This document shows, piece by piece, positions 13,216 through 26,037 of a stretch of DNA of 64,000 nucleotides. This DNA comes from Acanthochromis polyacanthus (taxonomy: Eukaryota; Chordata; Actinopteri; Pomacentridae). The stretch spans positions 41,021,474 to 41,085,473 of the forward strand of contig NC_067113.1 of the NCBI RefSeq assembly GCF_021347895.1, read 5' to 3'. The position numbers were made by a program, and so were the translations under genes. Numbering within the stretch: the stretch's first letter is position 1; each line of letters begins with the position of its first letter. The notes beneath the pieces are model-generated. The model made no database searches. It was not told the DNA's origin and saw only the letters and a program-made list of their open reading frames with translations.

Positions 13216-14079
13216 CAGGGAATCCTCGGTTTACGACATCCATGACCTACAGCGTTCTGTCATTTTGTCAGAACTGGTTACGTGGAACTAGTTGGCGAAT
13301 GGAGCGGACAAATACGTCGTCATGCAGCGCTACAGGACGGCTTTGTTTACATTCTCTAGTTGTACACCACCTTGGATTGTGCTACATTCGCTAACTTTTT
13401 GCCCTTCATTATGGCTCCCAAGCGTAACTCAGACTCATCTGATGGCAGTGCTTTGAAGAAAAACCGTCTTCACCGCAGCGTAAGAGCTGCAGCTGTCCAA
13501 CTAGTTAAACTCGTGCTTGCAAAATGAATCGTGAGTCGTAGCAAACTTGACTTCTTTACTGTGGCTCCCGATGCACATTACAGAGTGAAAACTGCAACAA
13601 AAACAGAATAAAACAACATAAATACATGATAATGGATTTTTAGAACTTAACCAGTAAGTCCAAAAACGCATCCAGAAAAGCACATACGTGTGTAAAGCTA
13701 AACATCAAAAGCGGACAGAAAGCGACAACAGACAACTTAAAAATAAAGGCATTTTCACAAACAAAAGCACATAGAAAACTCTGCCTTGGAAGTGAAATTA
13801 GATTTAATAAAACGCTCGGAATAGGGCAAAACACCAACGAACATCGGCATTTTTAGCTCAAGTAGTAAAAACAGTGGAACATATTCTGCTATCTTCATGT
13901 AAAATGACTCATACATGCATGAAAGTTGTTGGTATTCATGAGTTTTACGAAGAACTGATCAATATCGTGATGCACGTAACGGCTTTGTTTACATTTTCTC
14001 AGGAGTGCCGACTTACAGCAAAAATCGACCAACATCAATCTGTAGGAACGGAACTCTGATGCAAGTCCAGGACCCCCTG
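13216..14079 (+). mobile_element. Tigger/pogo-type DNA transposon remnant
   Basis: An 864-bp element flanked by TA (13214-13215 and 14080-14081). The left end is CAGGGAATCCTCGGTTTAC; the right end reversed is CAGGGGGTCCTGGACTTGC. These inverted ends and the TA target are typical of the pogo/Tigger group of Tc1/mariner. A sub-terminal ACGGCTTTGTTTACATT occurs near both ends. The interior keeps only the start of a Tigger-like protein (separate entry), so the copy is non-autonomous. Confidence 0.72.
13411..13527 (+). pseudogene. N-terminal remnant of a Tigger-like transposase
   Basis: A 38-codon open frame beginning MAPKRNSDSSDGSALKKNR, then a stop. A short MAPKR start followed by a Ser/Asp then Lys/Arg-rich stretch is the usual beginning of Tigger/CENP-B-like transposases. 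The helix-turn-helix, DDE catalytic core and everything downstream are missing. It lies inside the TA-flanked element, in the orientation expected for a 5' start. Not functional. Confidence 0.6.
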
Positions 14080-14081
14080 TA

Positions 14082-16228
14082 TATATCAATATATGAAGTC
14101 ATTCCATCGTTGTGAAATGAACCATCGTTGAGTATTTTGAGCAGAAAAATATATTTTGAGGAAATGTTGTACTTTCATTAATTTGTTGAAAATGAGCACA
14201 GTATGGAACCTTCAACAGCAACATGAGTACAATAATTATTGCTGTAATGAGATTAAAAGATATGGGTTTATTGCATCCACCCACATCGTGTATCCGCACA
14301 GAATATCAGATAATGTATGCTTCTGAACTGCTGCCATTTTGTAACAAAAACGGCGGAAGTATGTTTGACTTCACAATTTATTAGAAAAGGCTTTAATCTT
14401 CTGAAAATTACCAACAATACCACTGCAGAAGTGTTGACAATCAAATCCCCAATTAAAAAACATGCAGTTGTGTTATTACATGAATCTGGGCCCTCAGAAC
14501 TAATTGTATAGCGACGCTGAAGTACAGAAATGTAATTTAGTGCCAAGTTCTCCCCCATGGCACTCAATGCAGGAAGCAGATGAGAGGGATTTTGCATGGA
14601 TTATGAGCATTAGCACCCCGCTAACACCCTGGTGGGCCTTATTATTAGTTGGCTGAATGTATCATTATGAGAGCGTCTTTGTCTGACTGTGTGCTAAGCA
14701 GAATTGCATCTTTCATCAAATAACTGCGAGAATCGTGACAATTTGAGTCTGCAGAGAATCAGAAAGGTGCTGCAAGAGTTGCTGCACAGCTTGGAAACGG
14801 ACTTAAAACATTCACAGACATTCATATACACACACACACACACGGCCATGTCGACTCATGACTTTTGCTGTCATTTTGACGCTTAACGAGGAGGAAGGTG
14901 GCGAGCTATGATAAAACCGCACTTCTCTCATTGTGGCGTTACTTTTTGAAGTGACCTACTTTGAGTGAAAACCTGTCAGGAGACGGGAAAAAATGCACAA
15001 ATGACATCTTATGTGAAGATGGAACTGAAGTAGCGAGATCCAATTCTGTTCTCTTGCAGTATATTGACTCATGTATTCCATATATTTCTACTTGGTTCCA
15101 GCTGCTCCCGGCAACCTTTAGTCTGTTTTTCCCTCCGACTTTCTCCCCGACAGCAAGTTCCAGCTTCTACAATCAGTTTCATTTATCTAATTTTTTGTGA
15201 GCGATGTCACAGGAAGATGAAATTGGATATTAGAAACACACAATGCACCTCCTGCCAAAGCAGAAAGACGGATAACGGCAACTGCTTCTTGCTCTTAGTT
15301 TGTTGGAGTTTACACAATGAATAATTGATGTGGGTCCGGACAAGCACGGCTCACGATTAAAAAAAAAAAAAAAACAACACACTGTGACAACATTAAGCAC
15401 TCGACAAACACAAGTCAGCAGAAAACGCCGAGAGTCACGGGGTCCCGCAGTGGCACCCTGAGGGACACCTTCCCTGCCTGACCTGGTGGTGATTGTATGA
15501 AAAATAAATGAAGGAATTGTAGCTAATAGAGGTGAGCTCCCTTGGCGTTTGTCGGTATGTTAAGGGACAGAGTCTGGCTCTCTTCGGGAATGACTTTTAG
15601 TTTTAGTTCAGACGGTGGAGCAGGAATACCAATGAGATATTCATAACGAGGACCGCAGCCAAAACAAGCTCTCAAAGCCTCCTTTCTAGATGGGCTCTGA
15701 TGTCCCTGCTTAGTGCAGTGATAAGAAGTTGAAATTCGGTACGGAGGCTGAGAGAGACGAGTGTGCAGTGGAGGAATGCCTCCGTATACTCTGAGTGTAT
15801 ATACGTATAGGGGGTTAAGTGGGTATATTACTGTGGGCAACGATCAAAGAGATGATTATGATGTGCTGTGAAGTTGCACTTGAGTCTAAAAATGCTTCTT
15901 GATGACGTGTCATTATTGTAAACAGGCTGCACAGTGAGGTTTGATCAGGATGCTTTAAACCCCCAGTTATTGAAAGCTACGTCGCAGCAGCGCTTCACTT
16001 TCTTCCTCGTCATAATCAGAACTTCTGCATGGAAATGGCAAGTGTGACTGTGATGCCAAAGTGCAAACAGAATTGAGACGCGTAATTGATTCTGTGAACT
16101 CAGAATGTTATATATTCTTGTACTAATGTAACGACATACACCTTGACTGTTAAAAAAAAACAACTATGAAATGATCCTACTGCAAAGTATTATGTGCCGA
16201 AAAGTGTACGGTAATGCCCCAAATTATT
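14082..16228. other. Intergenic DNA, nothing recognised
   Basis: A short CA run is near 14829-14842 and an A run near 15360. No exon, RNA gene or paired element ends were found. Confidence 0.5.
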
Positions 16229-17094
16229 ACTCCGCCAAGAAACATGATGGAGTTATGTGACAATCGTCGTACGCTTGTCCGTCTGTTTGTCTGTTAGCAA
16301 CATTACTCAAAAAACATAAGAACAGATTTTGATTAAATTTTCAGGGAAGGTCTGAAATGACAAAAGGACCAATATTTTGCCAGTGATGCGGCTTATAGTC
16401 TGGATCCACGAATTTACTAAAGATTTCTGTATCACTGGGAGATACTGTAACTATGACGACAAGTGAACGCTACATCAGCTGCCTGCTGATGATACGATTG
16501 CAATCCTACAACAGATCAACCACTGTAGACTTATCACTCAGAAATGATACAAGGAACAACTGATTAAATTGTGGGGGTGTTTCTGAGTCCCATCAATTCC
16601 CACCACCCGCATATTTAAGTGACACGATTCGGTATCCGTACATAACGTACACATGTGCTCAGTGCAAGGTTTTTTGTTTGTGGGTACATCTATGTGTACA
16701 CCATCTACTCCAGGGAGAGGTCCGAGCAGGCGTGGAGGAAGAGCGGATGAGCAGGGCGGCGGGACTCCGGCAGCAGGGAGCGTGGACAAGATGGGAGAGG
16801 GCACTGCAGCCCAGGATTACCTGGTCAAATATCTTGCGGGCAGACGTCCATTGGGTCCGCTTCTTGGTGCAGGCTGTCTACGACGCCCTGCCAAGTCCAG
16901 CAAATCTTCACACCTGGGGGAAGAGCGAGACACCTTCCTGCCTTCTTTGCTCTGGAAGAGGCTCGTTAGAACATCTTCTCAGTTGCTTTGACAGCATTAA
17001 ATAGACACATTCTATAGTGTTGCGATTCCTGTCATGATTTTTGTCAAGATTTCATCTGTCGGAAATGATACGACTGAACAGCTTTGGTGGAGTA
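16229..17094 (-). repeat. Family A dispersed repeat, copy A2 (interrupted)
   Basis: Reverse orientation to A1. The left end is TACTCCGCCAAGAAAC and the right end TTTGGTGGAGTA, so inverted ends are visible. The family's core runs from TTATGTGACAATCG to about 16670. It then breaks and resumes near 17045 with CATCTGTCGGAAATGATACG. The intervening block carries a LINE fragment (separate entry), so this copy is longer than the roughly 580-bp copy A3. Confidence 0.7.
16715..17004 (+). pseudogene. LINE reverse-transcriptase C-terminal fragment (R2/NeSL-like)
   Basis: One open frame of about 96 codons ending at a stop at 17002-17004. It includes QGAWTRWERAL, RFLVQAVYDALPSPANLHTW and a terminal CLLC-(x7)-H-(x4)-C knuckle. 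A Trp-rich segment, then VYD.LPSPANL, then a CCHC finger is the C-terminal region of LINEs of the R2/NeSL/Hero kind (restriction-like endonuclease group). The polymerase core and endonuclease are absent. It is embedded in family A copy A2, either inserted there or captured by it. Confidence 0.65.
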
Positions 17095-18985
17095 CTCTGC
17101 TGTCTGAGTGCTTTTCTTGTAATTATGCAAGAACATATACCATGACTTGAAAACAATGAAATGATCACACTGCAAAGCGTTATGTGCATTATTTATACTT
17201 GTATCAAATGTTGATTTATAGTGAATTACTATTTGAAATTATGACAAATTGCTGGGGGGTTTTTGGCTGAAAATGACAAAAGAGATGTTTACATTTTTAA
17301 CAAAAAATCTCATGTCTATTATTTGGGTCAATATATAATTGTGGGACTTTTTTTTTTTAAATGAACATAAAAAGCATTAATTATTTTTACTTTTAATAAA
17401 AACATATGTAAGATATATCCCATGGACTTCAAAAGTCTTGCATACATTTTTTTCCTTTATTTTCACTTCTTTTTTAAATTTTTTTTTTTAGATATTACAC
17501 TACTCCAACATTTTTTAATGCATTTTTCTGACACCTTTGCTGCTAGACTTTTAATATGTATGTCACAAGCCAATGTGCCTTCAACACGACCCAAAGCATG
17601 TTTTATATCATACTAAAAGAATGGAAATGGAACAAAAATCCCTTTTAAAATCACATTTAAAGGGAAACATTACAGTGAACTGTACTGTATCATATTTCCC
17701 TCCAGAGGGCAGGGTCTCGACACAGCAAAGGCCCACCGAGGTCGAGCTGCTTCACTGATCTTATTCACACTTCAGGCTCAATAGTTTCCCCTTTTCATCA
17801 TGCACATTATTTATCTTGCCTGTCACTATCTGCCTGTTCTTGAAGCAGCTAAATGCACTCAGCTGCTCTCTAGTTGAGCATCAGGAACAAGGCGTCGCCC
17901 TGAGTGGGTGAAACTCCGGCTGCAAAGAGCCACAGGAAAAAAAAAAAAAAAACTGCAGCGATTGTGTGTGAACATCAGTTCATTATCAAGGAAATCTTGA
18001 AGGGCTTTGTTTGACCTTTGACCTGCTTCTCACTTGAATGGAGCTACATCGCCTCCTACAGAAGTCTCTCTGCTCCCACTTCCTTTCATGCCTCGCTTGA
18101 CCCCTCCTGAGCTTCCTCCGCCTCTCCCGCCTACGATGCTTGTTTTCTCTCTCACCTCTTTACACTCTTGTTTCGTACTCTTTTGTGCTTATCAGTGTGA
18201 TCAGATGTAAGAGAAGAACGGAACGGCCAGACTATTTCTGGATTGTCTGAAGTGGTGTGGTATTGAGGGTAACTAGAGCGGGTGAACAAGATGCACAGTT
18301 GTTTAAGCACTTTGTCTGTTAAGATGTTAAAGAAAAGAGCCATGTAAATGGATTCAAAGTTGTCAAGAATAGTCAGCATGAAAGGCGTGTTGTTCTTTAC
18401 AAATTTCACCAAAATAACATTATATCAGACCAATTTCAACTTTCTGATGGTCATGAACATGTTTGATGTACAGTTACATTAGAAACAAGCAACCATTCCT
18501 GGCCTAAAATTAGAGTATTTCTTTAAAAATCACTTTAGTCTTTAAGTTGAATTTAAACAATTGTCAAAAAGTAAAGTATTTGCACAAAAAAGACTCAGTA
18601 AAAAACACTTGTCTGTTTGTTTCGTGTTGGTATCAACTTTGTGCAATTGGAAAAAATCTGTACATGTTTATTCAAGGTTTTTTCAATTTTGGTAAATAGT
18701 TGAAGAAATAATTTTCTAAAAAGGGATTTACGCTATTTCAACTCTCACACAGCATTAAAGACATTTTTGAGTTCTTGGTGAACAATCCACTGCATACCAC
18801 GAACAACTCACAAGACCTGCTGTTTTGGAAATGATCCAACTCAGTTGCTATCTCAACTTTTCTTCTGCTGCCCACTTTCCTGCCTCCAGCACACCAGCTT
18901 CAAGAACTGTCTGCTCTCTCGCTGCCTCATATCTCTCCCCACCTTGACATGTGCCAATCAGTGGTATTCAACTCACTGTCACGAT
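17095..18985. other. Intergenic DNA, AT-rich
   Basis: Long T runs lie near 17345 and 17475, and an A16 tract near 17940. A block TCAATATATAATTGTGGGAC at about 17330 is shared with 12470, a trace of an old repeat. No gene recognised. Confidence 0.5.
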
Positions 18986-18989
18986 GTAT

Positions 18990-19560
18990 AATTAAAGCTG
19001 CAAGCAGCGTTGGTCGGGTCGTCACATTCTTGCTGGTGAGCCTGTCCACTTGGTGGCGCTATCACTGTAAATGTACATCGGCATATGTATGTGTTCACGG
19101 TCGGACTCTGATCACACATGTAAAGTTTGAGGAAGACTGGAACATGTACTAGTCACTTACACAGCACTTCCTGTTTTATGGCAGAACATCGAAATTCCAC
19201 CAGCCACCATTTGCACACCCTCAGAATCTTGAGGAGCATTTAAAAAACTTCTGCTTACCCATGCCTGGCCAAAATTGAGCTCTGTCGGGTTCACCTTGTT
19301 TGAGTTTATAGCTTTTGAAAATGTGGAGAAATTGGTCCAAAAATAGGACTCATAATTCAAAATGGCCGACTTCCTGTCGGGTTTCGGGTATTGGTGCAAG
19401 AGGCTTTTTTGTGCATCCTGATGCGTTAGAGATGTGCACCAAATTTTGTAGCTTAAAACATCACATTTTTTTTTGCCCGTCCTGATGTTTGTGCAAATTT
19501 TCACACGTTTTCAAGTATTTTTAGGGCCTCGAAAATGCATTTCTTTCATCTGAAGAAGAA
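18990..19560 (+). repeat. Dispersed fish repeat beginning ATTAAAGCTGCAAGCAGC
   Basis: The start ATTAAAGCTGCAAGCAGCG, an internal TTGGTGGCGCTATCAC, AAGTTTGAGGAAGA, TTCTGCTTACCCATGCCTGG, AAAATGGCCGACTTCCTGT and GGCTTTTTTGTGCATCCTGA are characteristic of a very abundant fish interspersed repeat. I recognise the text but not its formal class. No coding capacity. Confidence 0.6.
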
Positions 19561-19779
19561 AGTATAAGAAAAAACCCGTGCATTACAAGAGGTTCCTTAA
19601 ATCGTTGGTACTCGGACTCTAAGAGCTTATCTGACTGTCTAACGTTTGATGCCACTGACTGACTTAAATGGTGCAATCTTAATGATAAGAAGGTGAAGAA
19701 ATGCGTTTTCTTAGGCGTCAAGTATTCCATTTCCACTGTTGAGCGTACAGCTGTTTTTGTCCGTTTATGTTCCACTGTG

Positions 19780-20310
19780 GCTGAGAGTCTGCCCGGAAAA
19801 CTCTTCAGTGAAGTCCTGACTTCTCCAAATTAACAGTCAGAGTCGCCTCTCAAGTCAAAGCAAAGTTTTACTTGAGGCAAGGAATGAACATGAACAGAGC
19901 AAATACTGAACAAGTGACTCACAGAGGCGAACAGCAGCATAGCTTTTATACAGGCACATAAGCATGAGTTACACATCTTGCTATGTTTTATCTCTAGTTC
20001 ACGTCCGGTTCATATGAGTCACACACCACACAGTTATATATAGTATCACAATGAATGAGGGCATTTAACCATAAAATACAACAACTTCCACGACAGAGTT
20101 CTGGTAGCCACAGTTGATCCACGGCTGCACAAAGCCTGGAAACAAATTCAACACAACAGCCGGACATTGCGACGACCCCTTTAGCTCTGTCACCAGCCTG
20201 CAAAAGGTTAACCGGAGCACTGACGGTAAAAGGACCCTTCACGACGAGACACCAGCCTGAGAGCAAACTGTGCTGCTTCCACTTCAGTCTACTTTAGCAT
20301 GCCTACACAA
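19780..20310 (-). mobile_element. Possible retroviral-type LTR, ends not resolved
   Basis: Read on the minus strand, a TATAAAAGC box is followed about 100 nt later by AAGTAAAACTTTGCTTTGAC and GAGAGGCGACTCTGACTG. That order and wording resemble the R-U5 part of vertebrate endogenous retrovirus LTRs. I could not find a convincing TG...CA boundary or a target duplication, and no gag or pol is beside it. Tentative. Confidence 0.3.
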
Positions 20311-21586
20311 TGAGCAGCATCTTTCCAGTCTCCTCTAAGCTCCACCCGGCCCTGTCCGACAGCAAAGATGGACGAACGCTGCCATGTACAGGACAAAGCG
20401 CTTCTTTTTCTGCTCCTTTTGTCATTCTGACTCCTTTCCCCTCGATCTCGTGGGGATAAGAGTACAAAACAAGTTCTTGTCTCAATCTCTGTATTTCAAA
20501 AGGTGTAGAGGTTGTGATTCAAAAGACAAAGGATTTGTTTGTGAGAGAAAGGGCAAAAGCACACCTCCGCTTTTCAGGAGAAGTCTCTTCTTTCAAGGGA
20601 ACTAGAGGTTAAAGTACAGACAAGGTGAAGTGGAGATGAGATATGGTTCCCTCAGAAAGAACAGCAGAAAGATTGTGCATGTCCACACACACACTGTCCT
20701 GTCCTCTGCATGTATGTGTGCAGACGATTATGCATCTTCCTGAACCACAGGAGGGGAATGACAGATTTTTCTCCCCTTGACTGTCACTGCTTCCGGCCTC
20801 TGTGTGGGCCGATAACACAGGAGCTCGCTAATTAATTACCTACTGATGCATTTATCGTCGCGCGGGCATTCATAACAGTCACACAGCTGTGGCCTTCAGG
20901 ACGGGGGGTGCAGATACCACGCAGACACTCGGTTCTGCTGTACAGTTGAAGAGATAACGTCAGCTTCTTCCTACAACACTGACCAGGCGCTAGAATAGCA
21001 ACAACTCTGAATAAAGCTGTTAAATAACACATGATTGATGGTTTCTGAAGTTCTTTTCACATAGCTACAATTGGTTTCAACGTAAGAAAAATGAGAGACA
21101 TTAAGGGGCTACATTCAGTATTTCAACATCAGTGTCTTTTGTTTTGACTTTGGCGGCCACTTTTAAACACAGTTAACCTTCAACTCAGTCCAACATCATA
21201 AGTGAAGCATTCAGAGATTCAAAAATACAGAAATAATAGTCAGGGATTTCTGACGGTATGTGGTCCACCAACCATGGGTCATTTGGTACCAGGGTACACA
21301 GAGAGAATAAAAAGGTTTTAATTTATTCTATTTCTGGCTGAGTCTGCAAGGTGTTTTATTTTGAAAAATGGCTAGATTGTCTTCCCGTCGCTTCCGTCTG
21401 TGCTCGTTTCCTGCACTTGATGTTAAATGAAGCCGTCATTCTGCCAAAATTAATCAAAAACAAACATCTCTGGAGAGTTTCTTTTAAAAGAGGGAGAGAC
21501 TCGATACTGACACAGAAGAAAAAGTGAATAAATATGTAGGAATAACAAGTAATTTTATTTGTTTAGGATTCTTTAAAAAGAAAAAA
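20311..21586. other. Intergenic DNA
   Basis: A short CGCTAATTAATTACC homeodomain-like stretch lies at 20825-20840, next to a CpG-containing TCGTCGCGCGGGC. No gene recognised. Confidence 0.45.
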
Positions 21587-21672
21587 ACTCTACCAAGGAA
21601 CACGGTGGAGTTATGTGGCAATGGGCGTAAGTTTATCCTTCTGTCTGTCTGTTTGCAACATTACTCAAAAAT
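21587..21672 (-). repeat. Family A dispersed repeat, fragment A5
   Basis: An end fragment only: CTACCAAGGAACACGGTGG, AGTTATGTGGCAATGGGCG, then GTCTGTTTGCAACATTACTC. It matches the terminal 80-90 bases of A2 and A4. Confidence 0.65.
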
Positions 21673-23508
21673 ACTGTCTTTGCTTCATGCTGCAAAATCC
21701 CTGAATATTTTTCATGTTATGCGGAGAGGCTCAGGGTGGATTTTTTATCACAGGATCTGTTTTATACTAATTATTTTAAAAATTTAATTCACGTAGAATA
21801 AAGCAATTTTGATAAAATATCACGGTTTCAACCTTAGGTTTAGTTAGCTTTCCTGATGGAACGGCACAATGCAGATGATATGTTCAAAGACCACCGGAAA
21901 GTTAGAAATCTGACAATTCTTTCTCACTTCACGGGCAGGTTATGGGGCTTTGAGAGCTAAGATGTTCTGAAAAAAGCCTTTTGCTGTCCGGTTTGATCCG
22001 AAAACCAAAGTGTAGTTAAATGCAGAGGGAAACAGAAATGCATAGCAGGAAAAACTAAGTAACTAAGGAATAAAGAGAGGATGCAAGGCTTTTGAATTTT
22101 AGACACAATATGAGTATTTGGGAGAAAAGTGAGTCATAAAAAATTACTCGGTGGCATCTGGTGCTCAGCTTCCATTTTGGCAGCTCTTCTGTTTCAACAT
22201 TATAATTAATGTGACAAACCTAGACTATTACAGAGAGGACTGGCAGCCTCTGTGGGCCATTACAATACATTTCAATATACATACGAGAGGGTTGGCTTTC
22301 ATGGGAAATGTGCTCACATACTTTATCTGTCATTAAGTACACAGATGCGGCTTCATTATTTTTGCTCACGGAACCAGGAGAGTTTCAGGAATTATGGTTT
22401 TAATTAAAAAAAAAACAACACCTTTAGAGTCAAAATCCAAACAAACGTGATGTTTAAAGCAGCCCCAGGGGCCCTGCAATAGGCTTCAGTGTCATCTGTT
22501 TATGCTTAACTTATCACTGCATCTTCTTGGCAGAGCAAAAGATGGTTCAACTTGGAATAAACGGAAGCAATTGAAGCGCTAAACTACTGAATTTTTAATA
22601 AACTGAAGACATGAGAGCATCTTAGAAAGCTGTGAAAGTAGTTTAAAGATGAGATAAAAGCATCGGTGACCTTCTTTAAATCTGCGGAAGATCCGGTTTT
22701 GAAGCTGGAAATGATTCTCAATTGGCAGAGTGGATGATCGCCTCAGTCTACCGATGGAGTCCCTCAGCATCTAAATTCACTCTTTAAGTTTCGGGCCTCT
22801 GGCTTTTAGTTTGAAGGACAGACCTTCAAGATCACTTCAAATTAAATTTTCCTCATCATCATACAGATTGTCGTAAATGGCTGTAAAAGGAGGATTTATA
22901 GCTCTGGGCCGGTCTTGTTTTCTCCACTCGTGTGACACTGTTTGATGTTCCATGGTGATTGGGTTTGCAGCCCCACACCTTCCCAACCCGCCTCCTGATC
23001 ATCTCTGAGCTAAATGTGCATCATTTTAGACACAGCGATGACTGAGTTGACGTTGTTGCTTTTATTTCTGCCAGACGCTCCGAGCGCAGTTTTTCCTTCT
23101 TTCATTAACCCGAATGAAAATTCCTGCCACCGCCATCAATTATAAATAAAAACTCCCCGACATGTTTTTTCAGACTGATTTAAAATGTACCGGGTCAAAT
23201 AGGGGACTTTAAAAGTGACTTTCTTTGAAGAGACAGAGCACAGATGAATGATGTTGTGTTTTTCACCGACTTGCAACGAGCCACCCAACCCATTGTTGTT
23301 TTATCAAAGCCACTGGCATCTCAGACATGCACACGGTGTCCGTTGGTGTCATTGCTTGGTCAGGTTTAAGCAACAGAAGCCTGTACTAGGAAGCACGTAA
23401 AACAAATCCATCTTTTTGTTATCCGAACAACTGCAGCCACATGAAGCTGGTTATCAACTCTGTAAGTTAAATTAGGGTGTCTGAATCCAACGATGGCTGC
23501 TGACCTGA
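21673..23508. other. Intergenic DNA
   Basis: No gene recognised. Around 23050-23200 there is a repeat-poor stretch with TTCATTAACCCGAATG and ATCAATTATAAATAAAAAC that could be regulatory, but the evidence is weak. Confidence 0.45.
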
Positions 23509-23600
23509 CTGGTGGCCTTCACCTTAAATCAGCTGAGATAGACTCCAGCCCCCTACGATGCTAATGAGGATTAATCGGTGTATGGATGGATGGATCTGTA
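23509..23600 (+). mobile_element. SINE/LINE 3' tail fragment
   Basis: The wording GAGATAGACTCCAGCCCCC, TAATGAGGATTAATCGGTG and the closing GGATGGATGGAT are the usual 3' tail of fish SINEs and their partner LINEs, which end in GGATG repeats. Only the last 90 or so bases are present, as expected for 5' truncation. The exact family was not determined. Confidence 0.6.
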
Positions 23601-24922
23601 ATCTGCCAATTTTTGCCGATCAGGTTTACTAATACATGAATTTCTTACCTAAACTCTAATGTCCAAAAATACACAATTATGCTTGTTTTGCAAATATTGC
23701 TGCTTAAAAATAAAGTGTCTTTGTCTTTAAATGTGTATTTTGGAAATATAAATATCAAAAATGAATATTTTGGGCTAAAATCCATCCATCATCTGTACAC
23801 TGATTGATGAAGAAGAATTTCTTCTTGTGATGAAGCCATCAAGAATCACCTGAAACTCCCCTCAGCCCTACTTTAGCGTCACAGAGCTGATTTAATTTTC
23901 TGTCCCACAAACTCATCAGACTCGTGTCCTGTCCTGATGAAAGCTCTGATAAAACCCCTACGTGCCACAAGCAGCAGGCAAAGAGTAGCAGATGAACACA
24001 TCGTGGTTGTAAGCCAGCAAAGGAGCCACATGAATATTCTTCTCAGGAGCTGGAAGAGAACAAAACAAAGCTAAAAAGGAAAGTAAATATTGGACTGACA
24101 TTTGCCATTTGGACAGAAACATGCCTCGGTTGTTACTGACGTTGCATGTCTGTCATAACACCTTTTAAAGATGATAATATTAGAATTTTGAGATGCGTTT
24201 CCTCCATTTCTTAATTTTTTTTGTGGCTTATAATTACATCATTGCAGTATGGCAAGGATGCACCATGATTCTGAGGTCACATCATCACCAGACTCTAAGA
24301 CCTACAGTCTCTCATCCTTCCTGACAGCTCATCTTAGTGAGTCATGACACAATAATCCACAGAGATTACTGGGAATCACATAAGGAATCGGTATGAGAGG
24401 CGTGACTCCGGAGCAGGAGGGATGGATAAACGATCCTCATCCCAGTCGCTCTGATAGCTCAAAGTTCGCACACTGTTGCCGGCATATTCGCTTTCTTCCA
24501 CCCTCCACCCCCTTCACCTACTTTCACAACTCTTTGTCGCTATGGGAAACCCATTACTGATCTTTTATTGTGTACCGCTGACTGTAGTTCCCACTGAGCT
24601 CATACTTCCACTGGAAAATTGCAGGAGCCGTTCATTTCATAGCGTGATGCACGAGGTACAGAAAGAGACTTCAGGTTCAGCGGAGGAACATGCTACTTAT
24701 ACTTGAGTGATATTTTTTCTTTTTGCCACATGTATCATTCTGGAGCGAGCTTGACACTGGCGTTTCACCCTCAGATTAGTCCACTTTCTTCAGTTCGGGA
24801 AATAATCTTCGGTCGAGGTCAAATATTCAAAAGTATTATGTTCTTTTTCTGAAAACTTTTGCACGACCTTGATGGAAAATGTCATACTTAAATGCCTCCA
24901 TGTCGTTTCACTTTGTAAGGTG
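23601..24922. other. Intergenic DNA with an old repeat fragment
   Basis: Bases 24040-24110 resemble 9220-9280 (GAGCTGGAAGAGAACAAAAC and ATATTGGACTGACATT-type text). Otherwise nothing recognised. Confidence 0.45.
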
Positions 24923-25135
24923 CACTGCTGGGCCAAAAAAACAAAACAGCTGCACACTAATATTTTGTTGGACTACCTTTAGCTTTGTCTTCTAACATGG
25001 TTGAGAAATGAGAAGCTCCTCACTGCATCAGCTAAGGTTAACGTATTGCAGCTGAAATGTATCGATCACTGCCAATAGAAGGCTCTTACCCATTTGCTTA
25101 GTTACATCCAGGTTTTTGTTTTTGGCCAGGCAGTG
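24923..25135. mobile_element. Internally deleted Tc1-like MITE
   Basis: A 213-bp element with ends CACTGCTGGGCCAAAAAAAC and, reversed, CACTGCCTGGCCAAAAAC. A TA is intact on the right (25136-25137) and mutated to TG on the left. Its text (ATATTTTGTTGGACTACCTT; GAGAAGCTCCTCACTGCATC; CATTTGCTTAGTTACATCC) matches both ends of the longer Tc1 remnant at 41541-42361, with the transposase interior missing. It is a non-autonomous deletion derivative of that family. Confidence 0.8.
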
Positions 25136-26037
25136 TATCTTCCCAAGCAACAAAAGATGATTCAACACAACCTTGCTCTCAGTTTGGGAACATTTTCTAT
25201 AATCTGGCTGCTGTGGGACATGTTAAACAGCTCCAACTTGTCCTATTAATATGAATACCATCCCCATCCATCCGGAAATTGTTATAAGAGATAAGATGCT
25301 TGTGAATAACCGGAAATTGTTTTTCTTTTTTCTTTAGATCATGTTAAATGTTGGTTAAAAGGCTGTGTGTGACAGCCAAACACTACTGAAATGTGTTAAA
25401 TGATTATTGATAAGGGGCAGAATTATAAGCTCTAGCTTCTTTCTGCTCCTTTTCATTCATTTAACATATGCAGTGTTGTATTGTTTTTAATGAAATAAAT
25501 AAATAAATAAAAAATAAAATAAAAAAATATCTTCCAAGCATGACATCCAGATTTTCCTAGTTGGAATTCTGAGCGGATGGCTGGTTTTATTCCTTTGGGA
25601 AAGAAAGACCCAACTGGCTCAACAGGCAGCAAAAAAATGTACCGCAACTGGTTAATGTTCACACCCGTCCTACATGTCTGCCATCCGATTGGTTCCCTCG
25701 TCTCGACCAGCTGTTTTTACCTCCATCTCTTCTTCCTCAAGCCATTTCTTTTCTTGGTCCTTCCTGGTGTTTTACTTCATCCTGTTCAATGCTCTCTTCA
25801 TTATCAGGGTCATCTCCTTCCTCTTCCATCTCCGATTGCTTCGAGATTGTTAAGAAAATGTGACAATTCTCAGGCAGGTTCGCAAGCTAAAATAAGAGCC
25901 TCTTAAGTGACGTCACCCTTGAGTGTTTGTTCATGTTGACATTGGCAACAATGACTGAAAATACACATGTATCCTGTCTCTGTGTTCAGATTTAGAGTTA
26001 TGACAAAAACTGCAGCAATTTGATACTAATTTTTAAA
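25136..26037. other. Intergenic DNA with AAAT-rich simple repeat
   Basis: An imperfect (AAAT)n stretch occupies about 25492-25530. No gene recognised. Confidence 0.5.
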
